Shown in pieces: positions 15,725 to 24,510 of a stretch of 64,000 nt of DNA. The DNA comes from Amycolatopsis australiensis. Lineage in GTDB: Bacteria; Actinomycetota; Actinomycetes; Mycobacteriales; Pseudonocardiaceae. Position numbers and translations under genes: made by a program. The DNA is taken from positions 2,914,001-2,978,000 of the forward strand of contig NZ_FPJG01000006.1 of NCBI RefSeq assembly GCF_900119165.1. The letters run 5' to 3'. The number at the start of each line of letters is the position of its first letter. Positions within the stretch are counted from its first letter, which is position 1. The notes under the pieces are model-generated. The model was not told the DNA's origin. It worked only from the letters and a program-made list of their open reading frames with translations, and searched no databases.

Positions 15725-17224
15725 TCAGCGGGGCACGACGAGCACCGCGTCGCCGACCGGGCGCTCACCCGTCGCGTCCGAGGGCGAGCTGACCAGCTTG
15801 CCGCCGATCGCCATCGCCGTCGAGCCGCCGCCGTCGAGGTTGATCGCGGTCACCGCGCCCAGCCGCGCCATCAGCTGCGCGCCCTCCAGCAGGGAAAGCC
15901 CTTCGCTGAACCCCGGCTGACGGCCGTCGGCGGTCACGATCAGCAGGCGTCCCCGGCGGTCGAGGCCCACCATCGTGCGCGGGTTGCGCTTGACACCCCA
16001 GCCGTACACGAACGACGGGTCGCCGGGGTGCACGATGCCGTCCGCCGCCGCGTCCACCGCGACGCGGCCGTCGCGGACCAGCCACGGGCCGCCGTTGACC
16101 ACGCCGGCGGGGTGGACCGGGCGGAATCCGTCGAACAGCCGCGTGCTGACCGCCAGTTTCCGGCCCGGCCGCGCGTGCTCGGTCAGCCACGCGGCGGCCG
16201 CGCCGACGCCCTGGACGGTGTGCCCGCCCGCCGGGACTTCGCCGCCGGCCGGACGCACCGCCGTGACGACGTCCCGGGCGTCCAGCACGGCTTCGACCCC
16301 GTCGCCGGCCGGGGTGGTGGTGCCCAGCTGCGGTGTGAACAGCACGAGCTCGTCCGGGTGGGTGCAGGTCGTGTCGTGCCGGGGCCGGTCGGTGGGGACG
16401 TCACCGGGTTCGCCGCAGTTGCGGATGATCCCCGGCTTGCGGTTGACGCCGTTCACCTCGCGGCCGCCGACGGTGACGACGGTCCGCGGCACGCCGATCG
16501 ACGCCCGCTCGCCGAGCAGCAGGGCGGGCCGCGACGAAGTGGCTTCGCTCTGCAGCAGGCCCTGGTAGACGCCGGCGCCGGCCGGCTCGCCCGGGATGCC
16601 GTCCTTCGGGTCGATGACGAAGAAGCCACCGTTGGTGCCGACGAGCGCCCCGGCGGCGGCCGCGAGCGCCGACGTCGTGCGCCGCCCCGCCACCGAATCG
16701 CCGTGGGAGGCGACGACGCGTCCGGTGAACCGCCGCGGGTCGACGACGGCGACGCGGACGCGTTGCGGCCCTTGGGCTTCCGGTCCGTCCTGGCCGGTCC
16801 ACTCGACGGTGCCGGTGAAGCCGTGCGCGGTCATGGCGCTCGCGGTGGCGGCGGCCTGCGCGCGGTCGGCGAAGGACCCGACGCGCACCCGCCAGCCGAG
16901 AGGTCCGCGCGGTGTGTCGGCGAAGGCGGGCCAGTCGACCTCTTCGGCGCGTGCGGCGAACCCCTTGGCCCGCAGGGAAGTCACCAGCGCGTCGGCGTGC
17001 TCGCGGGTCCCCAGCGCGGACGGCGGCGCGTCCGGGTCGGGGCTCGACCCGCCGGGTACCTGCGTGGTGACGGTCCAGGAGTTGTGGCCGGTGCCTTCGC
17101 CGGTGACGGTGGTGGAGACGGTCAGCCCCGGCGCGAGCACGTCCCCCGCGGCGGAGGCCGGGCAGCTCAGCGCGAGGGTGAGCGCGGCGGACAGGGCCAG
17201 GGCGAGCGGCATCCTCGTCTTCAC
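15725..17224 (-). CDS. Secreted phosphodiester glycosidase family protein with SPOR-like domain
   Basis: About 499 residues. A signal peptide follows the GTG at 17224 (VKTRMPLALALSAALTLALSCPASAAG); TTG 17233 is an alternative. Residues about 70-135 look like a SPOR repeat (LVTSLRAKGFAARAEEVDW ... VRVGSFADRAQAAA). The rest is the phosphodiester glycosidase (NAGPA) domain: ALVGTNGGFFVIDPKDG, VVNGGPWLVRDG, GRLLIVTADGRQPGFSEGLSLLEGAQLMARLGAVTAINLDGGGSTAM. This domain removes phosphodiester-linked sugars and is found in exported actinobacterial proteins; the substrate here is probably an envelope glycopolymer. Confidence 0.83.
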   Translation of the reverse strand: MKTRMPLALALSAALTLALSCPASAAGDVLAPGLTVSTTVTGEGTGHNSWTVTTQVPGGSSPDPDAPPSALGTREHADALVTSLRAKGFAARAEEVDWPAFADTPRGPLGWRVRVGSFADRAQAAATASAMTAHGFTGTVEWTGQDGPEAQGPQRVRVAVVDPRRFTGRVVASHGDSVAGRRTTSALAAAAGALVGTNGGFFVIDPKDGIPGEPAGAGVYQGLLQSEATSSRPALLLGERASIGVPRTVVTVGGREVNGVNRKPGIIRNCGEPGDVPTDRPRHDTTCTHPDELVLFTPQLGTTTPAGDGVEAVLDARDVVTAVRPAGGEVPAGGHTVQGVGAAAAWLTEHARPGRKLAVSTRLFDGFRPVHPAGVVNGGPWLVRDGRVAVDAAADGIVHPGDPSFVYGWGVKRNPRTMVGLDRRGRLLIVTADGRQPGFSEGLSLLEGAQLMARLGAVTAINLDGGGSTAMAIGGKLVSSPSDATGERPVGDAVLVVPR

Positions 17225-17285
17225 GCCCAGCAAGCTACCCCGCCGGGATGGCCCGCGCGTGGGTTCCGGCTGAACTTCCGGGGCA

Positions 17286-17311
17286 CGGCGCGGCCGGCAC
17301 CGGCCGCGCCG
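17286..17311 (-). terminator. Hairpin after the DUF3618 gene
   Basis: Perfect 12-bp arms (CGGCGCGGCCGG) around a 2-nt loop, 13 bp downstream of the DUF3618 stop. It likely ends the three-gene transcript. Confidence 0.6.
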
Positions 17312-17323
17312 CGCCCCGGGGGT

Positions 17324-17965
17324 TCACGACGAGCGCACGTTGTGCTGGGCTTCCTGCGCGCGGTCGGTGACCTCGCCGGTGGCCGACTGCGCCTCCTCCT
17401 TGACGGTGGACACGCTGTCCGCCGCCTCCGAGCGGACCGACTCGACGGCCTGCTGGACCGGCTCGCGCAGGTTCTCCTTGAGGTCGTCGGCCGCGTGCTT
17501 GGCCACCGGGGCCAGCTGCTCGCGCGCGAGGTCCGTCGCCTGGCCGGCCAGCCGGCGCTCCGGCTCGCTCGCCGGCAGCAGCGACGACACGAGCCAGCCC
17601 GCGCCGAAGGCGATCAGGCCGGCCGCCAGCGGGTTGCCCTGCGTGCCGCGGCGGATCTGCTGCGGGGCGTCGCTCACGGCGTCGGCCGCCGAGCTCACCT
17701 TGTCCTGCGCGGTCGAAGCCACCGAACCCACCTTGTCCTGTGCCGTGGACGCCACCGATCCCACCTTGTCGCCCGCCGTGGACGCGTGGTCCGCCGCCGT
17801 GCCCATCACCCGGTCCCGCGCGTTGCCGATCGCCGAGCGCAGCCTGCCGACACGGCGTTCCACGATGCGGCCCGGGCTCACCTTCTCGGTCAGCGCGTTG
17901 ACGTCGGTGCTCAGGTTCCGTTGCGTGCCTTCGATTTCGCGGCGGAGCCGCTCGGGTTCGGTCAT
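17324..17965 (-). CDS. DUF3618 protein with LEA-like repeats
   Basis: 213 residues. The N-terminus PERLRREIEGTQRNLSTDVNALTEKVSPGRIVERRVGRLRSAIG is the DUF3618 signature. Then come 11-12-residue amphipathic repeats (GDKVGSVASTAQDKVGSVASTAQDKVSSAADAV) like late-embryogenesis-abundant proteins, a single membrane helix (PLAAGLIAFGAGWLVSSLLP), and a second amphipathic stretch. It is last in a tightly overlapping operon with the holin-like and proline-rich proteins (ATGA overlap at 17962). The set is common in actinomycetes and is thought to be membrane-associated stress protection; direct function is unproven. Confidence 0.85.
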   Translation of the reverse strand: MTEPERLRREIEGTQRNLSTDVNALTEKVSPGRIVERRVGRLRSAIGNARDRVMGTAADHASTAGDKVGSVASTAQDKVGSVASTAQDKVSSAADAVSDAPQQIRRGTQGNPLAAGLIAFGAGWLVSSLLPASEPERRLAGQATDLAREQLAPVAKHAADDLKENLREPVQQAVESVRSEAADSVSTVKEEAQSATGEVTDRAQEAQHNVRSS

Positions 17966-18390
17966 GGTCGTTCGCCTTTCAGTGCGTCCGGGACCTGCTG
18001 CAGGGTCTCGACGGTGCGTTCGGGTTTGGGGTTGACCCGGCGGAACTCCCGCCGCCCGGTGGCGTAGAGCACCGCGCCGGCGATCGCCCACACGACGGCG
18101 ACGATGAGCGCGGCCCAGCCGCCGTCCATCACGTTTTCCAGGCCCTGCCACAGCGCGACCGAGAGGAACAGCAGGACCATGTAGCCGGCGAACCCGGCTC
18201 CGCCGAACATCCCGGCGCCCTTGGCCGCCTTGGTGGCTTCGGCCTTCGTCTCGGCCTTGGCCAGCTCCACCTCCTGCCGCACCAGGGTGGAGAGGTCCTT
18301 CATGACGTTGGACATCAGCTCGCCGACCGAGGAGCCGGCGACGTCGACGGGCTGCTCCGCCGGCGAGGCGGACCCGGGTACCTGCGTCAT
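17962..18390 (-). CDS. Phage holin-like superfamily III membrane protein (DUF1469)
   Basis: 142 residues. VGELMSNVMKDLSTLVRQEVELAKAETKAEATKAAKGAGMFGGAGFAGYMVLLFLSVALW is the canonical DUF1469/holin-superfamily start: an amphipathic, Glu/Lys-rich helix followed by the first of two membrane helices; the second is WAALIVAVVWAIAGAVLYATG. Despite the name, chromosomal members are not known to lyse cells. It overlaps both neighbours by 1-4 bp and clearly belongs to their operon. Confidence 0.87.
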   Translation of the reverse strand: MTQVPGSASPAEQPVDVAGSSVGELMSNVMKDLSTLVRQEVELAKAETKAEATKAAKGAGMFGGAGFAGYMVLLFLSVALWQGLENVMDGGWAALIVAVVWAIAGAVLYATGRREFRRVNPKPERTVETLQQVPDALKGERP

Positions 18391-19232
18391 CACGGCACCT
18401 GCCCGGGCGCGGAGAAGCGGGGGCTCGGCTGCGGCAGCGCGTCCGGCGGCTGTGGGGCGGTGTACCCGCCCGGCGCCGGTGCGGGCGGGGCGCCGGGGAC
18501 TCCGCCTGGCTGGGGTGCGGTGTATCCGCCCGGCGCCGGTGCGGGCGGGGTGCCCGGGACTCCGCCGGGCTGCGGGGCGGCGGGCGGGATCGAGCCCGGA
18601 GCCGGGATTCCACCCTGCTGCGGTGCGGTGGTGGAGGGCGGGATCGCGCCGGGCTGGGTGGTGGCCGGGGGCACGGGCGGCCTCCCCGCCGGGCCCGCGT
18701 GCGGTTGCGGTGCCGCCTGACCGTCCGGCGAGTTCTTTTCCTGCTGCTGGGCGACGACGCCGCGGGTGAGCCGTCCGACGAGCGCGCCCGCCACCGCCGC
18801 GCCCACCAGGAACGTGCCCGGGCGGCGGCGGGCGAAGCGCCGGACCTCGTCCAGGAGGTCGCCCGGTTCGCGGTGCTCCAGCCAGTCCGCCACCGAGCGG
18901 GTCCGGTCGGACACCTGCCGGGCGATGTCGGCCGCGAGGCCCGGCGAGTCCGTCTGCTCCGCCATCCGCTCCAGCTGGCCCGCCAGCTCGTTGAGGCTCT
19001 GTGCCGCCTTCTGCTGGCCTTCCCTCGCCTGGGACTGCAGCTGCTCCCGGCCTTCGCGGAGCAGGTCGCGCGCTTCCCGCTGGGCGTGCGTCGCGACGTG
19101 CTTCGCCTCTTCGGCCGCCGTCTGGGCGACCTCGCTTCCGCGGTCGGCGGCCGTCGAAGCGACTTCGCGGGCTTCGGTCTTGGCGGTTTCCGTCGTCGAC
19201 GGCGGTGACTGGCCGCCGGGTCCCTGTGTCAT
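18390..19232 (-). CDS. Coiled-coil membrane protein with proline-rich repeat tail
   Basis: 280 residues. The first half is an Ala/Glu/Gln-rich amphipathic coil (AADRGSEVAQTAAEEAKHVATHAQREARDL and LNELAGQLERMAEQTDSPGLAADIARQVSDRTRSVADWLEHREPGDLLDEVRRFARRRPG) ending in one membrane helix (FLVGAAVAGALVGRL). The second half is a low-complexity Pro/Gly tail with two near-identical 20-residue repeats around PGGVPG(T/A)PPAPAPGGYTAPQ. The start is ATG 19232 behind AAGGAGG. It is first in the operon and has a sigma-F/B-like promoter upstream. The tail may contact the cell wall; that is inference. Confidence 0.82.
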   Translation of the reverse strand: MTQGPGGQSPPSTTETAKTEAREVASTAADRGSEVAQTAAEEAKHVATHAQREARDLLREGREQLQSQAREGQQKAAQSLNELAGQLERMAEQTDSPGLAADIARQVSDRTRSVADWLEHREPGDLLDEVRRFARRRPGTFLVGAAVAGALVGRLTRGVVAQQQEKNSPDGQAAPQPHAGPAGRPPVPPATTQPGAIPPSTTAPQQGGIPAPGSIPPAAPQPGGVPGTPPAPAPGGYTAPQPGGVPGAPPAPAPGGYTAPQPPDALPQPSPRFSAPGQVP

Positions 19233-19284
19233 CTCGACCTCCTTGCCGGAGAGGCACATCCGGTGCCCTTCGTAGGGCGGCTGG

Positions 19285-19310
19285 CTACCCGGGCGCTTTG
19301 GCGATAAACC
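19285..19310 (-). promoter_or_regulatory. Sigma-F/sigma-B-type stress promoter
   Basis: On the minus strand GGTTT (19306-19310), a 15-bp spacer and GGGTAG (19285-19290) match the actinobacterial sigma-F/B consensus GTTT-N15-GGGTA. It lies 53 bp before the proline-rich protein start. Confidence 0.6.
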
Positions 19311-19381
19311 GGCACGCGTGTCCGGTGCCCGGTCGGGTAACCGGGGGAGGTTTCGAGCTTCGGTACGGTTCGCGACCGGAA

Positions 19382-19470
19382 AAGCGCCCCAAGGCGGCCT
19401 TGGTTGCGTCTGACGCACCGAAGGCCGCCTTGGGTGCGTCTGACGCACCGAGGGCCACATTGGGGCGCTT
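19382..19470. repeat. Interspersed 30-bp-unit palindromic element, short copy
   Basis: An 89-bp element bounded by inverted ends AAGCGCCCCAA and TTGGGGCGCTT. Inside are two units with GCGTCTGACGCACCGA and GGCC. Its ends are the reverse complement of those of the 238-bp element at 47682-47919, so the two copies are inverted relative to each other. Confidence 0.8.
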
Positions 19471-19677
19471 GGGTCAGCGAGGGAGAGAGGCGGCCGCGGT
19501 CCCGGTGGCCGGGTTGCCGCCTCCGGGTTTGCGCTCGCCGGTGCGGTTTCTGCGTCGCCACCCCGATGTCTGATTGTGACTACGGCCGTGTTCTGGCTTT
19601 GGATCGGGGTTGCGGGGGTGTGGGTTGCGGTTCGGGTGGTCTTTCGGCTGCGCGTTTGCTGCTCGGCCTTTGCGCCG
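19471..19677. other. Intergenic, no gene seen
   Basis: This stretch between the repeat element and the transporter stop holds no frame with a credible start or codon usage. No hairpin of note was seen. Confidence 0.5.
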
Positions 19678-21660
19678 TCAGCCTCCTACGTGGATGCCTG
19701 GGCGGCGGGTCGGGTCCTTCTCCGCGCTGCGGATGATCTCGCGGACCACTGGGGCCGTGTCGCCTCGGCCGAGGATCAGGTAGCGGAACAAGTGCCCCAG
19801 CGGGTTGCCCTCCGACCACTCGAAATGGCACTGGGGGCGGACGCCCGTCACGTCCCGTAGCGCCAGCAGGATCGCCGCGATCGCGTTCGGGGCCGCCGGG
19901 CTGTTCGCGCGCAGGATCCGGTAGCCGTCGATGTCGACTCCGTGGACCTTCAGCACGTTGCTGAACTCCGACGGGTCCACCACGTCGATCTCCAGGAACA
20001 GGATGTCGGCCGCGCCCGGGACCGGGTTCATTCCGCGCTGCTCCGCTTCCTTTGCCGAGTACTCCGCGCGGTCGCCGCCCTGGCGCTTGTTGGCGATGAT
20101 GTGCAGGGCTCCGTCGTTCGCCAGGGAATCGGCGATGAACCTGCGCGCTTCCTCGTCGAACTCGATGCGCTCGGCCCGCAGCTCCGTCGTGCGCGAAACC
20201 CGGGAAACCAGCGAGACGATGATGATTCCCAGGATGAACAGCGCCGAGATGGCGATGCCGTCCGGCTTTTCGATGACGTTCTCGACGAGCGCGTACAGCA
20301 GCACCAGCGTCAGGACGATGAACCCGATGGCCGCGCCGCGCTGGCGGCGGCGGATCGCCGAGATGCTCACCGCGACCGCTCCCGAGACCATCATCGCCAG
20401 GATGCCCGTCGCGTACGCGCCGGCCTGGGCGTTGACGTCCGCGCCGAACGCGATGGTGATCAGGATGCTGATCGCCGTGTACACCAGCACCACCGGCCGC
20501 ACCGCGCGGCCCCACTCCGGCGCCATGCCGTACGACGGCAGGTAACGCGGGACGATGTTGATCAGCCCCGCCATCGCCGACGCGCCGGCGAACCACAGGA
20601 TCAGGACGCTGCTGATGTCGTAGGCCGTGCCGAACAGCTCGCCGAGCTCGTGGTGGGCCAGGTAGGCCATGGCGCGGCCGTTGGCCTCGCCGCCGTCCTT
20701 GAAGGCGTCGGCCGGGATCAGCACCGTCGTGATGAAGCTGGTCGCGATCAGGAACACCGACATGATCAGCGCGGCGGCGGTCAGCAGCTTGCGCGTGTTG
20801 CGGATCCGCGACTCCAGCCGCTCCTCCGCGGTCTTCCCGTCCGCCTTGACCAGCGGCATCATGCTGACGCCGGTTTCGAACCCGGACAGGCCCAGCACCA
20901 GCAGCGGGAACGCGACGACGGCGGGCCCGATCAACCCGGTGAACCCGCCGCCGCCCGCGGTCAGCGCGTCGGTCCAGCGGGTCAGGTCGGCGGAGCTGCC
21001 GAGCAGGTCGATCACGCTGACCACCGTGACCACGCCGTTGAGCAGCAGGAAGACGGCGACGAGCGGGATGGCGACGCCGACGGCCTCGCTGAAGCCCAGC
21101 AGGAAGACGCCGCCGAGGATCAGCAGCAGCACGACGGTGATCAGCACGGCGTGCCCGTGCAGGAAGCCCGGCACGTACGGGTTTTCCAGCATGTGCACGG
21201 TGGCGTCCGCCGAGGACAGCGTGATCGTGATGATCCACGACGTGGCGACGAACCCCAGCAGCGTCAGGACGAACAGCTTGCCCCGCCAGAACGGCAGCAG
21301 GTCTTCGAGCATCGCGACGGAGCCTTGCCCGTGCGGGCTTTCGCGCGCGACGCGCCGGTACATCGGCAGCATGCCGAGCAAGGTGAGGGCGACGATCAGC
21401 AGCGTGGCGAGCGGAGACAGCGCCCCGGCGGCGAGCGCGGCGATGCCGGGCAGGTAGGAGAGGGTGGAGAAGTAGTCGACGCCGGTCAGGCACATGACCT
21501 TCCACCAGGCCTGCGGCGTGCCGTGGTCTTCGCCGCCCTGCCTGCCGACGGGGGCGACCCGGTGTTCGAGCAGCCAGCGGGCCACCCCGGAGGCCGGAGC
21601 CTTCGGCGGCACCGGGCTTTCGACACTCGCCGGCACGGTCACCTCGGGTGAAGCACCCAT
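19678..21660 (-). CDS. APC-superfamily amino acid/cation permease
   Basis: 660 residues from ATG 21660, which has AGGGG 6 nt upstream; ATG 21678 and TTG 21684 lack a site. The core has about 12 membrane helices, for example [95 protein letters not shown] and [16 protein letters not shown] roughly 190-residue cytosolic C-terminal domain follows ([21 protein letters not shown] ...), unusual for plain amino acid permeases but frequent in a group of large actinobacterial APC proteins. The substrate is unknown. Confidence 0.85.
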   Translation of the reverse strand: MGASPEVTVPASVESPVPPKAPASGVARWLLEHRVAPVGRQGGEDHGTPQAWWKVMCLTGVDYFSTLSYLPGIAALAAGALSPLATLLIVALTLLGMLPMYRRVARESPHGQGSVAMLEDLLPFWRGKLFVLTLLGFVATSWIITITLSSADATVHMLENPYVPGFLHGHAVLITVVLLLILGGVFLLGFSEAVGVAIPLVAVFLLLNGVVTVVSVIDLLGSSADLTRWTDALTAGGGGFTGLIGPAVVAFPLLVLGLSGFETGVSMMPLVKADGKTAEERLESRIRNTRKLLTAAALIMSVFLIATSFITTVLIPADAFKDGGEANGRAMAYLAHHELGELFGTAYDISSVLILWFAGASAMAGLINIVPRYLPSYGMAPEWGRAVRPVVLVYTAISILITIAFGADVNAQAGAYATGILAMMVSGAVAVSISAIRRRQRGAAIGFIVLTLVLLYALVENVIEKPDGIAISALFILGIIIVSLVSRVSRTTELRAERIEFDEEARRFIADSLANDGALHIIANKRQGGDRAEYSAKEAEQRGMNPVPGAADILFLEIDVVDPSEFSNVLKVHGVDIDGYRILRANSPAAPNAIAAILLALRDVTGVRPQCHFEWSEGNPLGHLFRYLILGRGDTAPVVREIIRSAEKDPTRRPGIHVGG

Positions 21661-21785
21661 CCTCGTCCCCTCGTCCATGGACAACTCAGCCCCAAGAATG
21701 CCCGACGCCCCGCTCCGGCGCGCCGCAGGCTCGCGAACGGTGCCGAGCGCGGAGATTTGGGGTGTTTACCGGGTTTTGGGACGGC

Positions 21786-22080
21786 TCTCACGCCTGCCGG
21801 GCCGGCGCGGGGCGGGTGCCGGGCCTGGTTCGGGTGAGTGGTGGGGCGGTGCTGAGTGGGGGCGGTCGTGGGCCCTGGTTCGGGCGGTGCGGGGCGGGTG
21901 CGGGCGTGCGGGGCGGGTGCGGGGCGTGCGGGGCGGTCGGCGGGTCTGGCTCGGGTGGGTGGTGGGGGCGGTTGTGGGGCCCTGATTCGGGCGATGCGGG
22001 GCGTGCGGGCCGGTCGGCGGGCGTGCTTCGCGTGGGTGGTGGGGCGGTGCTGAGCGGGGGCGGGCCGGGCTCGGCCGTGC
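21786..22080. repeat. G-rich degenerate repeat region
   Basis: The plus strand is almost only G, T and C here, with many runs of three to five G. Related segments containing GGTGGTGGGG(G)CGGT recur near 21831, 21951 and 22031, two of them followed by a GGGCCCTG(G/A)TTCGGGCG block. No gene is convincing. The region lies downstream of the 22090-22374 gene and upstream of the permease, and could form G-quadruplexes on the plus strand. Confidence 0.65.
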
Positions 22081-22089
22081 CCGAAGGGC

Positions 22090-22374
22090 TCAGGGGCGCG
22101 GCCGGTGGCGGGTCCACCGCCGCCGGTCGCCGCGGTCGCCCGCGGCTGCCGTGCAGCGGTGGCACAGCACCATGCGCTCCTCCGTCGTGTCCGCCAGCCA
22201 GCGGGCGTCGATCCACAGCACGTGCGGGAACCGCTCCAGTCCCGCCTTGTGCAACGGAACTCCGCACAACGTCTGGTTCGTCCCGCGCTGCCACGCGTGC
22301 ACCGAACCACCCGGCTCGCGGACGCCCTCCTCGTCGACCCACCGGCTGGACGCCGCTACCGCCGGCCCCGTCAC
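22090..22374 (-). CDS. Small conserved hypothetical protein with Cys pairs
   Basis: 94 residues from GTG 22374, which overlaps the stop of the preceding gene (GTGA). It contains VHAWQRGTNQTLCGVPLHKAGLERFPHVLWIDARWL and ERMVLCHRCTAAAG; the Cys and CxxC could bind zinc, and the pattern is seen in small actinobacterial proteins of unknown role. The C-terminus is very basic (GDRRRWTRHRPRP). It is third in the operon behind the alcohol dehydrogenase. Confidence 0.75.
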   Translation of the reverse strand: MTGPAVAASSRWVDEEGVREPGGSVHAWQRGTNQTLCGVPLHKAGLERFPHVLWIDARWLADTTEERMVLCHRCTAAAGDRGDRRRWTRHRPRP

Positions 22375-22934
22375 CGGCGGCGGCGCGCCACGGCCCGGAT
22401 CGCCGCGGCCGCCAGCGCCACCCACGGGCCCGCCACGATGATCGGGTCCAGCCACTGGTGCTTCACGTCCGCGCGTTTCCGCCCGAACCGCGAAGAAACG
22501 CCGTGCCGGCGGAACTCGCTCAGCACGCCCGTTTCCGTGACCGGGTTGTCCGGGCGCGTCGTGGCGAACGACCGCAGGTGGCTCTCCCACGCGTCGACCC
22601 GGTCGGCCGCCAGCAGGAGCAGCCAGTGCGCCGCCCGCCCCTCGCTGTACCTGCGGTACGACAACCGCCGCAGCGCTCCGGACAGCCCGCGCGGCGGGCA
22701 CGCCGTCCCGAAGACCGGCGTCAGGAACTTGTGCTCGATCGAACGTTCCCGCGGCCGCTTCTCCGGCTGGCGCTCCGGGAAGTCCCAGTGCGCCCCCGTC
22801 CGGTCCTCCTGCCACCGCAGCTTCGGCACCGACGGCCGGTCCTCCGGGTCCAGGTCCGCGCCCCACCCCGGGATCCGCGCGCGCAGCTCGTCGCTCGACT
22901 CCGCGATCGGCGGCCGCTCCGACGTGTACGCCAT
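22371..22934 (-). CDS. Hypothetical protein with one membrane segment
   Basis: 187 residues. The first half is hydrophilic with PGWGADLDPEDRPSVPKLRWQEDRTGAHWDFPERQPEKRPRERSIEHKFLTPVFGTACPPRGLSGALRRLSYRRYSEGRAAHWLLLLAADRVDAWESHL; the end has a membrane helix (IIVAGPWVALAAAAIRAVA) and a basic tail. I do not recognise a characterised family. It follows the alcohol dehydrogenase by 13 bp and overlaps the next gene, so all three are one operon. Confidence 0.72.
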   Translation of the reverse strand: MAYTSERPPIAESSDELRARIPGWGADLDPEDRPSVPKLRWQEDRTGAHWDFPERQPEKRPRERSIEHKFLTPVFGTACPPRGLSGALRRLSYRRYSEGRAAHWLLLLAADRVDAWESHLRSFATTRPDNPVTETGVLSEFRRHGVSSRFGRKRADVKHQWLDPIIVAGPWVALAAAAIRAVARRRR

Positions 22935-22947
22935 GGTCGTTGCCTCC

Positions 22948-24087
22948 TCAGACGACGATGAGCGGCTTGATGCAGCCGTCCACCTTGGCGGAAAACATGT
23001 GGTAGCCCTCGGCGATGTGCTCGAGCGGGATGCGGTGGGTGACGACGTCGCTCGGCTTGAGGTAGCCGTTGCGGATGTGCTCGAGCAGCCGCGGCCACTG
23101 GCGCTTCACCGGGCACTGGTTCATCCGCAGCGTCAGGCCCTTGTTGAGCGCGTCGCCGAACTTGACGGCGCTGAACATCGGGCCGTAGGCGCCCATCACC
23201 GAGATCGTGCCGCCCTTGCGGACGCCGTCGATGCACCAGTTGAGCGCCACCGGCGAGCCGCCCTGCAGCTTCAGCTTGGCCGACGTGACGTGCTGGGTGA
23301 AGTTGCCGTCGGCCTCGGCGCCCACCGCGTCGATCGCGACGTCGGCACCGAGGTGGTCGGTGATCTTCTTCAGGTGCACGACGATGTCGTCGTACTCGGT
23401 GAAGTTGTACGTCTCGGCGTGGGCGAACGTCCGCGCCTTCGCCAGCCGGTCCTCCAGGTGGTCGATGACGATCACCCGGCCCGCGCCCATCAGCCACGCC
23501 GACTTCGCCGCGAACAGCCCGACCGGGCCGGCCCCGAACACGACCACGACGTCACCTTCGGCGATCTCGCCGAGCTGGGCGCCGAAGTAGCCGGTGGCGA
23601 GCGCGTCGGTGAGCAGGACGGCGTCTTCGTCGTCCAGCCAGTCCGGGATCACCGACGGCCCGACGTCGGCGAACGGCACCCGGACGAACTCGGCCTGCCC
23701 GCCGTCGTAGCCGCCGCAGGTGTGCGAGTAGCCGTAGATGCCGCCGACGGCGGTGGCGTTCGGGTTGACGTTGTGGCAGTTGGAGTACAGGCCGCGGGCG
23801 CAGAACCAGCATGTGCCGCAGAAGACGTTGAACGGCACCATCACCCGGTCGCCGCGCTGGAGGTTCCGCACGTCCGGGCCGACGTCCTCGACGACGCCGA
23901 TGAACTCGTGCCCGAACGTCGTCCCGACCCGGGTGTCGGGCATCATCCCGTGGTAGAGGTGCAGGTCGGAGCCGCAGATGGCGGCCAGCTTCACCCGGAC
24001 GATCGCGTCGCCGGGGTGCTCGATCGGGGGAACGTCTTTTTCCTCGACGCGCACCTTGTACGGCCCGCGGTAGACCATCGCACGCAC
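22948..24087 (-). CDS. Zinc-dependent alcohol dehydrogenase family protein
   Basis: 379 residues, medium-chain dehydrogenase. Catalytic zinc ligands: Cys in ICGSDLHLYHG, the GHE of GTTFGHEFIGVVEDVG. Structural zinc cysteines: NVFCGTCWFCARGLYSNC. The Rossmann motif is VVVFGAGPVGLFAAKSAWLMGAGRVIVIDHLEDRL. The length and KLQGGSPVALNWCIDGVRKGGTISVMG insert resemble glutathione-independent formaldehyde dehydrogenase-like members. GTG 24087 is preceded by AAGGAGG. A sigma-F/B-like promoter lies upstream, so stress induction is likely. Confidence 0.88.
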   Translation of the reverse strand: MRAMVYRGPYKVRVEEKDVPPIEHPGDAIVRVKLAAICGSDLHLYHGMMPDTRVGTTFGHEFIGVVEDVGPDVRNLQRGDRVMVPFNVFCGTCWFCARGLYSNCHNVNPNATAVGGIYGYSHTCGGYDGGQAEFVRVPFADVGPSVIPDWLDDEDAVLLTDALATGYFGAQLGEIAEGDVVVVFGAGPVGLFAAKSAWLMGAGRVIVIDHLEDRLAKARTFAHAETYNFTEYDDIVVHLKKITDHLGADVAIDAVGAEADGNFTQHVTSAKLKLQGGSPVALNWCIDGVRKGGTISVMGAYGPMFSAVKFGDALNKGLTLRMNQCPVKRQWPRLLEHIRNGYLKPSDVVTHRIPLEHIAEGYHMFSAKVDGCIKPLIVV

Positions 24088-24125
24088 AGCGCCTCCTTCG
24101 GCCCGTCTGGTCCGGCGCGTGCGGC

Positions 24126-24150
24126 ATACCCGGGTTCCGGCCGGCTAACC
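24126..24150 (-). promoter_or_regulatory. Sigma-F/sigma-B-like promoter of the dehydrogenase operon
   Basis: On the minus strand GGTTA (24146-24150), 14 bp, GGGTAT (24126-24131). This matches the stress-sigma pattern with one change in the -35 part. It lies 39 bp before the GTG start. Confidence 0.5.
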
Positions 24151-24178
24151 GGCGTGTCCGGTGTTGTCCACAGTGGAC

Positions 24179-24448
24179 TTACGCGGCGGCGGCCTGGCGG
24201 GTGCCGCCGGTGACCGCGGCGAGCACGTCGTCGGCGTTGAGGTGCGGGTCCCACAGCACGCAGCCGACGACGTGGGCGAGCTTGCGCCGCGGGTGCGGGC
24301 CGGAGTCGGTGAGGGCGACGTCGGTGGGGCGGCCGTGCTTGACCGCGTGGACGGCGCGGGTGACCAGGACGGCTTCCTGGCGGGTGGTGCCGAGTGCGTC
24401 GGCCGCGGCGAAGATCCGCTCCGCCGCGGCGCGGACGGGGTCGTTCAT
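24179..24448 (-). CDS. Conserved hypothetical protein
   Basis: 89 residues from ATG 24448. It is soluble and helical: RAAAERIFAAADALGTTRQEAVLVTRAVHAVKHGRPTDVALTDSGPHPRRKLAHVVGCVLWDPHLNADDVLAAVTGG. I cannot assign a family. It lies 62 bp downstream of the Hsp20 gene on the same strand and may be co-transcribed with it, which would suggest a stress link. Confidence 0.65.
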   Translation of the reverse strand: MNDPVRAAAERIFAAADALGTTRQEAVLVTRAVHAVKHGRPTDVALTDSGPHPRRKLAHVVGCVLWDPHLNADDVLAAVTGGTRQAAAA

Positions 24449-24510
24449 GCGGAGGTTCCCGGGAGTCGTCCGCGGCGGGCCGGGGCCGCCGGTCCGCCGC
24501 GGGGAAGGGG

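Noticed and set aside
19404..19860. Plus-strand frame starting in the short repeat element
   Set aside because: It runs into the antisense of the permease gene and shows no family resemblance or ribosome site.
21639..22342. Pro/Arg-rich frames on the minus strand of the G-rich tract
   Set aside because: Low-complexity translations of the repeats (runs of Pro, Thr, Ala, Arg) without start signals; the composition alone explains the lack of stops.
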